From: Rubrivivax rivuli
GTDB lineage: Bacteria > Pseudomonadota > Gammaproteobacteria > Burkholderiales > Burkholderiaceae_C
Length of the DNA stretch: 64,000 nucleotides
Reading direction: 5' to 3'
NCBI RefSeq assembly: GCF_004016505.1
Contig: NZ_SACR01000002.1
Location: 248,001-312,000 of the forward strand
The notes beneath the pieces were generated by a model. The model was not told the origin of the DNA and searched no databases. It worked only from the letters and a program-made list of their open reading frames with translations. The position numbers were made by a program, and so were the translations under genes. Below, piece after piece: positions 1-7,620 of the stretch; within the stretch, counting starts at the first letter, position 1, and each line of letters begins with the position of its first letter.

Positions 1-1034
1 AGCTCAGCAGCGACAAGCATCGCGAGTTCGCGCCCAAGTTCGGCCCGGGCTCGCCGCTGTTCGAGCACCACACCACCAGCCTGGTGTTCAACGATCCGCC
101 ACTGCACACCCGCGTTCGCCGCATCCTGATGGGGGCCTTGAACCAGCGCGCCATCCAGCGCATGGAAAGCGGCCTGCACGCATTGGTGGACGGCCTGCTC
201 GACCGCCTGGCCGACAGGCCGGCGCCCGACCTCATCGAAGACTACGCAGCGCAGATCCCGGTGGAGGTGATCGGCAACCTGCTGGCCGTGCCGCACGAAG
301 ACCGCGGCCCGCTGCGCGCCTGGAGCCTGGCCATCCTCTCGGCCCTGGAGCCCGCACCCGGCGCCGAGGTGCTGGCGCGCGGGCACGCGGCCGTCACCGA
401 TTTCCTGGCCTACCTGCGCGGGCTGGTGGCCGACCGCCAGGCCCACCCCGGCGACCCCGACAGCGACGTGCTGACACGCCTGCTGCAGGGTGATGCAGAA
501 GGCCGGCTGAGCGAGGCCGAGTTGCTGCACAACTGCATCTTTCTGCTCAATGCGGGCCACGAGACCACCACCAACCTCATCGGCAACGGCCTGCACGCGC
601 TGATGACGCACCGCCACGCCTTCGAGCAACTGCACGCCGAGCCCGGCCTCATCCAGGGCGCCGTCGAGGAACTGCTGCGCTTCGAGAGCCCCTTGCAGCT
701 CAACAACCGTCTCGTGACCGCGCCGCTGGAGTTGGGCGGCGAGTTGCTGCCGCCGGGCAGCTTCCTCACGCTGGGCATCGGCGCGGCCAATCGCGACCCG
801 GCCGTGTTCGCCGAACCCGACCGGCTCGACCTGCTGCGCAAGCCGAACAACCACCTCGCCTTCGGCCAGGGCGCCCATGCCTGTTCGGGCATGAACGTGG
901 CGCGGCTGGAAGGCCGCATCGCGATCCTGAAGCTGATCCAGCGCTACCCGCGGCTCGAACCCGCCGGCCCGCCCGAACGCGACCTGCGCCTGCGTTTCCG
1001 CGGCTTCCGCCACCTGCCGGTGCGTCTGGGCTGA
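1..1034 (+). CDS. Cytochrome P450, 5' end outside window
   Basis: Soluble bacterial-type cytochrome P450 mono-oxygenase; substrate unknown. The reading frame is open from base 3, so the start lies upstream and the protein is N-terminally incomplete here. Visible motifs are the I-helix AGHETTTN (oxygen activation, near 555-580), the K-helix ExxR in EELLRFESP (near 666-690), and the haem ligand loop FGQGAHACSG (near 861-890) with the proximal Cys. All catalytic landmarks are intact, so the gene looks functional. The next gene starts 2 bp after its stop, suggesting co-transcription, though the functional link to DNA repair is unclear. It sits at the edge of the photosynthesis cluster and I see no pigment-related reason to assign it there. 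Confidence 0.9.
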   Translation, partial: LSSDKHREFAPKFGPGSPLFEHHTTSLVFNDPPLHTRVRRILMGALNQRAIQRMESGLHALVDGLLDRLADRPAPDLIEDYAAQIPVEVIGNLLAVPHEDRGPLRAWSLAILSALEPAPGAEVLARGHAAVTDFLAYLRGLVADRQAHPGDPDSDVLTRLLQGDAEGRLSEAELLHNCIFLLNAGHETTTNLIGNGLHALMTHRHAFEQLHAEPGLIQGAVEELLRFESPLQLNNRLVTAPLELGGELLPPGSFLTLGIGAANRDPAVFAEPDRLDLLRKPNNHLAFGQGAHACSGMNVARLEGRIAILKLIQRYPRLEPAGPPERDLRLRFRGFRHLPVRLG

Positions 1035-1036
1035 GC

Positions 1037-2173
1037 ATGGAACCCTTCAAGAACCTGCTCAACCCGGCCCTGGTGGCCGAGGCCGGGGCACGGCTGCGGC
1101 GCCATGCGCCCCGCTTCGATGCCGAGGCTTTCACCGCACAGGCCTGCGCCGGCCTGGAAGCGCTGGAGATGAAGGCCCGCGCGCTGCAGATCTGCGCCGC
1201 GCTGGAAGCCACGCTGCCGGCGGATTTCGACGCGGCGGCCGGCCTCCTCGAGCAAAGCCTGGCGCCCCCCACCGCGCCTGGCGAGATCTCGGCCGCCCCC
1301 GGGCTGCACGAAGGCCTGCGCGGCTGGATCCTGTGGCCCGTGGGCGAGTACATCGCACGGCGCGGCCAGCGGCAGCCCGAGCGTGCGATGGCCGCGCTGC
1401 ACGCGCTCACGCAGCGCTTCACGGCCGAGTTCGCCATCCGGCCCTTCATCGTGCAGCACCCGGCGCTGGCCTTTGCCACGCTGCAGCGCTGGGTGGCCGA
1501 CCCCAGCGAGCACGTGCGGCGCCTGGTCAGCGAAGGCAGCCGCCCACGCCTGCCCTGGGGCCAGCGCCTGCACGCGCTGGTGGCCGACCCCAGCCCCTCG
1601 CTGCCGCTGCTGCGCACCTTGCAAGACGACCCCAGCGCCTATGTGCGGCGCAGCGTGGCCAACCACCTCAACGACATCGCCAAAGACCACCCCGGGCTGG
1701 TGGCCGCCTGGCTGGAAGCCCACCTGCCCGGTGCGCCCGCCCCGCGCCGGGCGCTGCTGCGCCATGCCAGCCGCACGCTGGTGAAGCAGGGTCACGCGCC
1801 CACGTTGCAGGCCTGGGGCCTGGCACCGGGCTTCGACGGCCAGGCGCGCCTGCGCGTGAGCCCGGCCCACGTGGTGCTGGGTGGCGCGGTGACCATCCGC
1901 TTGACGCTGCAGTCCAAGGCCCCGCAGCCACAAACGCTGGTGGTGGACTACGCCGTGCACCACGTCAAGGCCGACGGCAGCCTCAGCCCCAAGGTCTTCA
2001 AGGGCTGGAAGCTCGTGCTGGCGCCAGGCGAGACCGCCACGCTGGAGAAACAGCACGCCCTGAAACCCGTGACAACCCGCCGATACCACGCCGGCCGGCA
2101 CGGGCTGGCCGTGCAGGTGAACGGGCAGGCCGTGGCCTCGGCGCACTTCCACCTGCAGCTGCCCGGCGGCTGA
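1037..2173 (+). CDS. AlkC-like DNA alkylation repair protein with C-terminal Ig-like domain
   Basis: A 378-aa protein resembling the HEAT-repeat DNA alkylation repair family (AlkC/AlkD type glycosylases that remove methylated bases from DNA). The first ~270 residues are helical repeats with the pattern seen in the family, including DDPSAYVRRSVANHLND and PSEHVRRLVSEGSR. The last ~100 residues (from about LRVSPAHVVLGG) are beta-rich and match the Ig-like domain found in AlkC-type members. The start ATG lies 2 bp after the P450 stop. The gene ends 22 bp before the operator region of the next operon. Assignment is from sequence pattern only; the exact lesion repaired cannot be told. Confidence 0.75.
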   Translation: MEPFKNLLNPALVAEAGARLRRHAPRFDAEAFTAQACAGLEALEMKARALQICAALEATLPADFDAAAGLLEQSLAPPTAPGEISAAPGLHEGLRGWILWPVGEYIARRGQRQPERAMAALHALTQRFTAEFAIRPFIVQHPALAFATLQRWVADPSEHVRRLVSEGSRPRLPWGQRLHALVADPSPSLPLLRTLQDDPSAYVRRSVANHLNDIAKDHPGLVAAWLEAHLPGAPAPRRALLRHASRTLVKQGHAPTLQAWGLAPGFDGQARLRVSPAHVVLGGAVTIRLTLQSKAPQPQTLVVDYAVHHVKADGSLSPKVFKGWKLVLAPGETATLEKQHALKPVTTRRYHAGRHGLAVQVNGQAVASAHFHLQLPGG

Positions 2174-2194
2174 TGGTTGCCGGCAACAAGCTAC

Positions 2195-2241
2195 TGACAA
2201 GGGTTCGTGACACTTGAAGTGTCCACTTTGAGTGACATACT
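2195..2241 (+). promoter_or_regulatory. Tandem PpsR-type operators with promoter for DUF3422-bchIDO
   Basis: Two palindromes of the PpsR/CrtJ type lie in tandem: TGAC-N10-GACA at 2195-2212 and a perfect TGTC-N10-GACA at 2220-2237, 7 bp apart. A 15-bp palindrome GACACTTGAAGTGTC at 2209-2223 bridges them. A sigma70-like promoter fits inside: -35 TTGAAG (2214-2219), 16 bp, -10 CATACT (2236-2241), so the perfect operator fills the spacer. This predicts repression under oxygen and a transcript starting near 2248, which is why the upstream GTG/ATG starts of the following gene are rejected. Confidence 0.75.
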
Positions 2242-2284
2242 GAGGCACCGCGCCGCCGCCCGTCCTGCACACGCACGCCCCACG

Positions 2285-3583
2285 ATGTCGATGTTCCCCC
2301 CCGACCACGCACTGCGGACGACGCTGGCCGACGAAATCCACGCCCGCCCGCCCGAAGCCGTGGAAGCGCCGGCGCGCGCCAGCTACGTGGCCGTGCTGGT
2401 CGAGGCCGACCAGCGCACTCGCGAGTTCGGGCACCTCTGCAGCCTGTGCGACAGCCTGGGCGTCGAACCGCCCCTGCCCGGCGCCTCTCACTTCCGCGCC
2501 GAGTTCAACACCGAGCGGGGCCATTGCCGGCTGAAGTGGGAGCGGCACGGGGAGTTCTCGGGCTACACCGTCATCGCCGCCGATGTGAACGAGCGCCCTT
2601 TCCAGGCCGTGGCCGCCAGCCTGCTGCCCGAAGGCTGGCTGGCCGCGCTGCCCGGCGCCACCATCGCCGCTGCCCACGCCACGCTGCTGGTCGCGCCCGA
2701 AGAGACGCGCCTGGCCGGCCTGCTGGAGCAGGCCTTCGCAGGCCAGACCGTGGCCGGTGCCGTGGTGGCCGACGGCGCGGCCCGCGTCTACACCGATTTC
2801 CGTCTGCACGAGGGCTGCACGCGCTTCGTGCTGGTGGACAACCACCTCACCGAACGGCAGGCCGGCCGCACGCTGCAGCGCCTGTTCGAGATCGAGGCCT
2901 ACCGCACGCTGGCGCTGCTGGCGCTGCCCATCGCCCGGCGCCAGGGCCCGCGCATCGTGCAGATCGAGGCTGCGCTGGCACAGCTGACCGACGGCATCGC
3001 CCGCGGCGAGGGCGACGACGAAGTGCTGCTGCACGAGCTCACGCGCCTGGCCGCCGAGGTGGAAAGCGGCCTGGCCGCCAGCCAGTTCCGCTTCGGCGCC
3101 TGCCGCGCCTACGAAGACCTGGTGATGCGCCGCATCGCCGAGCTGCGCGAGCAGCGCCTGTCGGGTGTGCCGCCCATCGAGGAGTTCATGGCACGGCGCT
3201 TCCGGCCCGCCGTGGCCACCTGCGCCACCGTGTCGCAGCGGCTGCACGACCTCTCGGAACGCGTGGCGCAGGCCAGCGCGCTGCTCAGCACGCGGGTGGA
3301 CATCACGCGCGAACGCCAGAACCAGGCGCTGCTGGCCAGCATGGACCGCCGCGCCAAGCTGCAGTTGCGCCTGCAGCAGACGGTGGAAGGCCTCTCGGTG
3401 GCCGCCATCTGCTACTACGTGGCCGGGCTGGTGGGGTATGGCGCCAAAGGCCTGAAGGCCGGTGGACTGCCGGTCAACGCCGACCTGCTGACGGGCCTGA
3501 GCATCCCGCTGGTGGCCGTGGCCGTGGTGCTGGCCGTGCGCCGCGCACGCCGCCGCGTCGCCGCCGACGAGGCCGCGCATTGA
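2285..3583 (+). CDS. DUF3422 family membrane-anchored protein
   Basis: A 432-aa protein of the DUF3422 family, function unknown. The N-terminal part begins with PPDHALRTTLADEIHARPPE, typical of the family; the C-terminal end carries two hydrophobic stretches (around SVAAICYYVAGLVGYGA and LTGLSIPLVAVAVVLAV) that look like a membrane anchor. The longer frame begins at 2207, but that start lies inside the promoter, so ATG 2285 is chosen. It is followed after 72 bp by bchI with no terminator between, so it is probably the first gene of a DUF3422-bchIDO operon controlled by the PpsR operators just upstream. A role in magnesium chelation, membrane tethering or envelope function is only a guess from context. 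Confidence 0.85.
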   Translation: MSMFPPDHALRTTLADEIHARPPEAVEAPARASYVAVLVEADQRTREFGHLCSLCDSLGVEPPLPGASHFRAEFNTERGHCRLKWERHGEFSGYTVIAADVNERPFQAVAASLLPEGWLAALPGATIAAAHATLLVAPEETRLAGLLEQAFAGQTVAGAVVADGAARVYTDFRLHEGCTRFVLVDNHLTERQAGRTLQRLFEIEAYRTLALLALPIARRQGPRIVQIEAALAQLTDGIARGEGDDEVLLHELTRLAAEVESGLAASQFRFGACRAYEDLVMRRIAELREQRLSGVPPIEEFMARRFRPAVATCATVSQRLHDLSERVAQASALLSTRVDITRERQNQALLASMDRRAKLQLRLQQTVEGLSVAAICYYVAGLVGYGAKGLKAGGLPVNADLLTGLSIPLVAVAVVLAVRRARRRVAADEAAH

Positions 3584-3655
3584 AGGGCCCGCAACCCGGC
3601 GGCAGGGTGGCCTGCACCGCGGTACTCACCGCACCTTGAAGTTGAAGTGAACGGC

Positions 3656-4684
3656 ATGAGCACAGCGTATTTCCCCTTCTCCGCCATCGTCGGCCAGGAC
3701 GAGATGAAGCTCGCCATCCTCTGCGCCGCGGTCGACGCGCGCATCGGCGGCGTCCTGGTCTTCGGCGACCGCGGCACCGGCAAGAGCACCGCGGTGCGCG
3801 CGCTGGCCGCGCTGCTGCCCAAGATGAAGGCCGTGGTGGGCTGCCGCTACGGCTGCGACCCGGCCGACAAGGCCGCCACCTGCGAGCAGTGCAGCGCGCT
3901 GAAGGCCGGCGGCAAACCCAAGACGCACCTGATCCCGGTGCCGGTGGTCGACCTGCCGCTGGGCGCCACCGAAGACCGCGTGGTCGGTGCGCTCGATCTG
4001 GAGAAGGCCCTCACCGCCGGCGTCAAGGCCTTCGAGCCCGGGCTGCTGGCGCGCGCGCATCGCGGCTTTCTCTACATCGACGAAGTCAACCTGCTCGAAG
4101 ACCACCTGGTCGACCTGCTGATCGACGTGGCCGCCTCGGGCGAGAACGTGGTGGAGCGTGAAGGCCTGAGCGTGCGCCACCCCGCGCGCTTCGTGCTGGT
4201 GGGCAGCGGCAACCCCGAAGAAGGCGAGTTGCGCCCGCAGCTGCTCGACCGCTTCGGCCTGGCCGTGGAGGTGCGCACCCCGCAGGACATCGCCTCGCGC
4301 GTGGAGGTGGTGCGCCGGCGTGATGATTTCGAACGCGGCGCCGAAGGCTTCATCGCGCGCTGGCAGAAGGAAGACGACAAGGTGCGTGCGCGCATCGTCG
4401 CCGCCCGCAAGCGCCTGCCCGATGTCCAGGTGCCCGACAGCGCGCTGGAACGTGCCGCGCAGCTGTGCATGGCGCTGGGCACCGACGGCCTGCGCGGCGA
4501 ACTCACCGTCATCCGCGCCGCACGCGCGCTGGCCGCGCTGGACGGCGCCGAGGCCGTGGGCGACAGCCAGATCCGCCGCATGGCCCAGCCCGCGCTGCGC
4601 CACCGCCTGCGCCGCGACCCGCTGGACGACACCGATGCCAGCGTGCGTGTCGAGCGCGTCTGCGCCGAGGTGTTCGGCGCTTGA
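3656..4684 (+). CDS. bchI: Magnesium chelatase subunit I
   Basis: AAA+ ATPase subunit of magnesium chelatase, which with BchD and BchH inserts Mg2+ into protoporphyrin IX at the branch to bacteriochlorophyll. About 342 aa. The Walker A GDRGTGKST is near residue 40, preceded by AIVGQDEMKLAI; Walker B FLYIDEVNLL and the LVGSGNPEEGELRPQLLDRF sensor segment follow. The start is ATG 3656 (MSTAYFPF, family-like); an in-frame GTG at 3647 is an alternative adding three residues. Next gene bchD starts 2 bp after the stop. It is probably expressed from the PpsR-controlled promoter at 2214, as no separate operator is visible in the 72-bp gap upstream. Confidence 0.97.
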   Translation: MSTAYFPFSAIVGQDEMKLAILCAAVDARIGGVLVFGDRGTGKSTAVRALAALLPKMKAVVGCRYGCDPADKAATCEQCSALKAGGKPKTHLIPVPVVDLPLGATEDRVVGALDLEKALTAGVKAFEPGLLARAHRGFLYIDEVNLLEDHLVDLLIDVAASGENVVEREGLSVRHPARFVLVGSGNPEEGELRPQLLDRFGLAVEVRTPQDIASRVEVVRRRDDFERGAEGFIARWQKEDDKVRARIVAARKRLPDVQVPDSALERAAQLCMALGTDGLRGELTVIRAARALAALDGAEAVGDSQIRRMAQPALRHRLRRDPLDDTDASVRVERVCAEVFGA

Positions 4685-4686
4685 AC

Positions 4687-6501
4687 ATGGCGGCCGCGCC
4701 GGCAGGGCCAGGCAGCACGGCGGTACCCCCCGGTGAAGCCGCCTGGCTCAACGCGGCCGATGCGCTGGCGCTCTTCGCGGTGGACCCGCACGGCCTCGGC
4801 GGCCTGCACCTGCGCGCCGGCGCCGGCGGCGTGCGCGACCGCTGGCTCGCCGACTTGAAGGCCCTGCTACCGGCTGACGAACCGCTGCGCCGCCTGCCCG
4901 GGCACATCGCCGACGAGCGCCTGCTCGGTGGCCTGGACCTGCCCGCCACGCTGGCCCATGGCAAGCCCGTGGCGCAACGCGGCCTGCTGGCCGAAGCCCA
5001 CGGCGGCGTGGTGCTGGTGCCCATGGCCGAGCGCCTCAGCAGCGGCCACGCCGCGCGCCTGGCCGCCGTGCTCGACAGCGCCGAGATCGGCTTCGAACGC
5101 GACGGCCTCAGCCAGCGCTGGCCGGCGCGCCTGGGCGTGGTGGCGATGGACGAAGGCGGCCCCGACGACGCCGCCCTGCCCCCCGCGCTGCGCGACCGCC
5201 TGGCGCTGCACGCCGACCTGTGCGGCTGCGGCCTGCGTGACATCGCCCCGCTGGCCACCAGCGCGGCCCAAGTGCGCGACGCACGCGCACTGCTGCCGCG
5301 CGTGCAGGTGCCTGATCGCGTGCTGCAGGCCCTGTGCGGCACCGCGCTGCAACTGGGCGTGAGTCCCCTTCGCGCCAGCCAGCACGCGCTGCGCGCCACG
5401 CGTGCCGCCGCGGCGCTGGCCGGCCACGAAACCGCCACCGAAGACGACGCGATGCAGGCCGCCCGCCTGGTGCTGGCCCCGCTGGCCACGCGCTTGCCGC
5501 CGGCGCCCGAAGACGAGGCCGAGCCCGAAGCCCCGCCAGAGCCTCCCGAGAACGCCGCGCCCGAAGAGCCGCCCGAGCCGCCGCCCGAAGCCACCACCGA
5601 CGCGCAGCCCGAACCCCAGGCGCTGGAAGACCGCATCGTCGAGGCCGCCGTGGCCAGCCTGCCCGCCGGCCTGCTGGCCGCGCTGCAGGGCCAGTTCGCG
5701 GCCAGCCAGGCCGGGCGCATCGGCAAGCTCAGCGCCTCGCCGCGTGGCGGCCGCCCCGTCGGCACGCGTGCCGGCACGCCGCGCGGTGGCGCCCGGCTGA
5801 ACCTGGTGGAGACCTTGCGTGCCGCCGCGCCTTGGCAGGCCTTGCGCCGCCGCGCCGCTGCGGCCCAGGGCCGCCACCAACCCATCCACGTGCACGCCGA
5901 CGACCTGCGCATCAGCCGACTGCAGCAACGCGCGGCCACCGCCACGCTGTTCGTGCTCGACGCCTCGGGCTCCTCGGCCCTGCACCGCCTGGGCGAAGCC
6001 AAGGGCGCCATCCAGCTGCTGCTGGCCGATTGCTACGTGCGGCGCGACGAGGTGGGCGTCATCGCCTTTCGCGGCCGCAAGGCCGAGTTGCTGCTGCCGC
6101 CCACACGCTCGCTGGTGCGCGCCAAGCGCTGCCTGGCCGCGCTGCCCGGCGGTGGCGGCACCCCGCTGGCGCTGGGGCTGGAGGCCGCGCTGCGCCTGGC
6201 ATCCGTGGTGCAGCGCAGCGGCGCCACGCCCGTGGTGGTGCTGCTGACGGATGGCCGGGCCAACGTCACGCGCAGCGGCGAAAACGGCCGCGCCCAGGCC
6301 GAGACCGATGCGCTGCAGATGGCGCGTCAGTTCCGCACCGCGCGGCTGACTGCGCTGGTGGTGGACACCTCGCCGCAGCCGGCCGTGGCCGCGCAGCGCC
6401 TGGCCGCCGAGATGGGCGGCAGCTACCGCGCGCTGCCGCATGCCGGTGCGGCAGCGCTTTCGGCCGCGGTGCAGGCGCTGCCGCGCCCGCGCGCGGGCTG
6501 A
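4687..6501 (+). CDS. bchD: Magnesium chelatase subunit D
   Basis: A 604-aa BchD, the partner of BchI in the magnesium chelatase motor. It has a degenerate AAA+ N-terminal half without a usable Walker A, an acidic/proline-rich linker (around PEDEAEPEAPPEPPENAA, roughly residues 275-310), and a C-terminal von Willebrand A domain with the MIDAS motif DASGSS and LLTDGRANVT. ATG 4687 is 2 bp after bchI, consistent with translational coupling; the frame is open further upstream but overlaps bchI. The linker and vWA order are as in other BchD proteins. Confidence 0.97.
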   Translation: MAAAPAGPGSTAVPPGEAAWLNAADALALFAVDPHGLGGLHLRAGAGGVRDRWLADLKALLPADEPLRRLPGHIADERLLGGLDLPATLAHGKPVAQRGLLAEAHGGVVLVPMAERLSSGHAARLAAVLDSAEIGFERDGLSQRWPARLGVVAMDEGGPDDAALPPALRDRLALHADLCGCGLRDIAPLATSAAQVRDARALLPRVQVPDRVLQALCGTALQLGVSPLRASQHALRATRAAAALAGHETATEDDAMQAARLVLAPLATRLPPAPEDEAEPEAPPEPPENAAPEEPPEPPPEATTDAQPEPQALEDRIVEAAVASLPAGLLAALQGQFAASQAGRIGKLSASPRGGRPVGTRAGTPRGGARLNLVETLRAAAPWQALRRRAAAAQGRHQPIHVHADDLRISRLQQRAATATLFVLDASGSSALHRLGEAKGAIQLLLADCYVRRDEVGVIAFRGRKAELLLPPTRSLVRAKRCLAALPGGGGTPLALGLEAALRLASVVQRSGATPVVVLLTDGRANVTRSGENGRAQAETDALQMARQFRTARLTALVVDTSPQPAVAAQRLAAEMGGSYRALPHAGAAALSAAVQALPRPRAG

Positions 6502-6527
6502 CGCCTGCACCTGCCCGCGGCGACACC

Positions 6528-7469
6528 ATGCCCGGCGCGTTGCTCTGGGGCGATGACGGTGCGCACTGGCCGCACCGCACGCACAGCCAGTTCCTGCAGG
6601 TCAGCGGGCAACACTGGCACGTGCAGTCTTGGCCGCCGCCGCGGCCGGGGGCCCCCACCTGGCTGCTGCTGCACGGCACCGGCGCCTCCACCCACTCGTG
6701 GCGCGGCCTGGCGCCGCTGCTGGCCCCGCACGTGGGCCTGGTGGCGCCCGATCTGCCTGGCCATGGCTTCAGCGGGCCGGCGCCCATCGGCCGGGCCGGC
6801 ATGGAAGGCATGGCCCAGGCCGTGCGCATGCTGTTGCGCGAACTGGGCCAGGCGCCGGCGGCCACCGTGGGCCACTCCGCAGGCGCCGCCATCGCCGTGC
6901 GCTGGCGACTGCGCGAAGACGCGGGCAGCAGCCCCGCGCCAGCCCACACCCTGTTCGGACTGAATGCCGCACTGCTGCCGCTGCAGGGCCTGGCCGGCAC
7001 GCTGTTCTCGCCCGCGGCCAAGCTGCTGGCGCTGAACCCGCTGGCGCCGCACTTCTTCAGCTGGCACGCCACCCAGGGCCGCATGCTGGCACGCCTGCTG
7101 GGGAGCACCGGCTCGACCCTGGACGCCGAAGGCGCGGCGCTGTACCGGCGCCTGATCGAGAGCCCGGCCCATGTGGCTGGCGCGCTGGCCATGATGGCGC
7201 AGTGGGACCTGCCAGCTCTGGCACGCGACCTGCCCGCCCTGCGCACGATGCTGCACATGGTGGTGGGGGAAGCCGACGGCACCATCCCGCCCGGCGACGC
7301 TGCGCGGGTGCAGCGCCTGCAACCCTCGGCCCAGGTGCACCGCCTGCCGGGCCTGGGCCACCTCGCGCACGAAGAGGCGCCGGCCCGGCTTGCGGCGCTG
7401 CTGCTGCGTCTGGGCGGCTTGCAGGCGCCCGGTGCTGCATCCCCCCACCCCGCACCAGGCGGCCCTTGA
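6528..7469 (+). CDS. bchO: BchO, alpha/beta hydrolase of the magnesium chelatase operon
   Basis: A 313-aa alpha/beta-hydrolase, the BchO protein that is regularly encoded after bchID. The oxyanion segment LLLHGTGASTHSW lies near residue 45-57, the nucleophile elbow is GHSAGAA (near 122), and the catalytic His is likely in GLGHLAHEE close to the C-terminus. Its exact reaction is not established in the family; a role in supporting Mg-porphyrin synthesis has been proposed. The gene starts 27 bp after bchD and is the last of the DUF3422-bchIDO group. Confidence 0.92.
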   Translation: MPGALLWGDDGAHWPHRTHSQFLQVSGQHWHVQSWPPPRPGAPTWLLLHGTGASTHSWRGLAPLLAPHVGLVAPDLPGHGFSGPAPIGRAGMEGMAQAVRMLLRELGQAPAATVGHSAGAAIAVRWRLREDAGSSPAPAHTLFGLNAALLPLQGLAGTLFSPAAKLLALNPLAPHFFSWHATQGRMLARLLGSTGSTLDAEGAALYRRLIESPAHVAGALAMMAQWDLPALARDLPALRTMLHMVVGEADGTIPPGDAARVQRLQPSAQVHRLPGLGHLAHEEAPARLAALLLRLGGLQAPGAASPHPAPGGP

Positions 7470-7620
7470 GTGTCAACCCGGTCGATCAGGGTCAATAGGG
7501 GCCAGGATGCACGGCTCTTCGTGACTTCAGGGCCTGAAGCCTTCCGCTACGCTCACGAACCGCTACAGTGGTCAGGCACATCGCCGGGGCTGCGCGTCAA
7601 GAGATCCTGACCCAGCCCCC
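7470..7620. other. Intergenic region after bchO, weak hairpin
   Basis: This gap of 151 bp has a small inverted repeat CTTCAG-ggc-CTGAAG at 7525-7539 without a T tract, so it is at best a weak terminator. A single TGTC half-site at 7471 lacks a matching right half (ATCA where GACA would be), so I do not call an operator. No clear promoter for the next gene was found. Confidence 0.3.

Noticed and set aside
2207..2284. N-terminal 26-codon extension of DUF3422
   Set aside because: It overlaps the -35/-10 boxes and operators; the family-like sequence starts at 2285.
944..3580. Long antisense open frame (878 codons)
   Set aside because: Its translation is His/Gln/Gly-rich with no domain, typical of the antisense of GC-rich genes; AlkC-like and DUF3422 genes explain the region.
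7471..7488. TGTC-N10-ATCA upstream of the GGDEF-EAL gene as a PpsR site
   Set aside because: The right half does not match; only a half-site remains.
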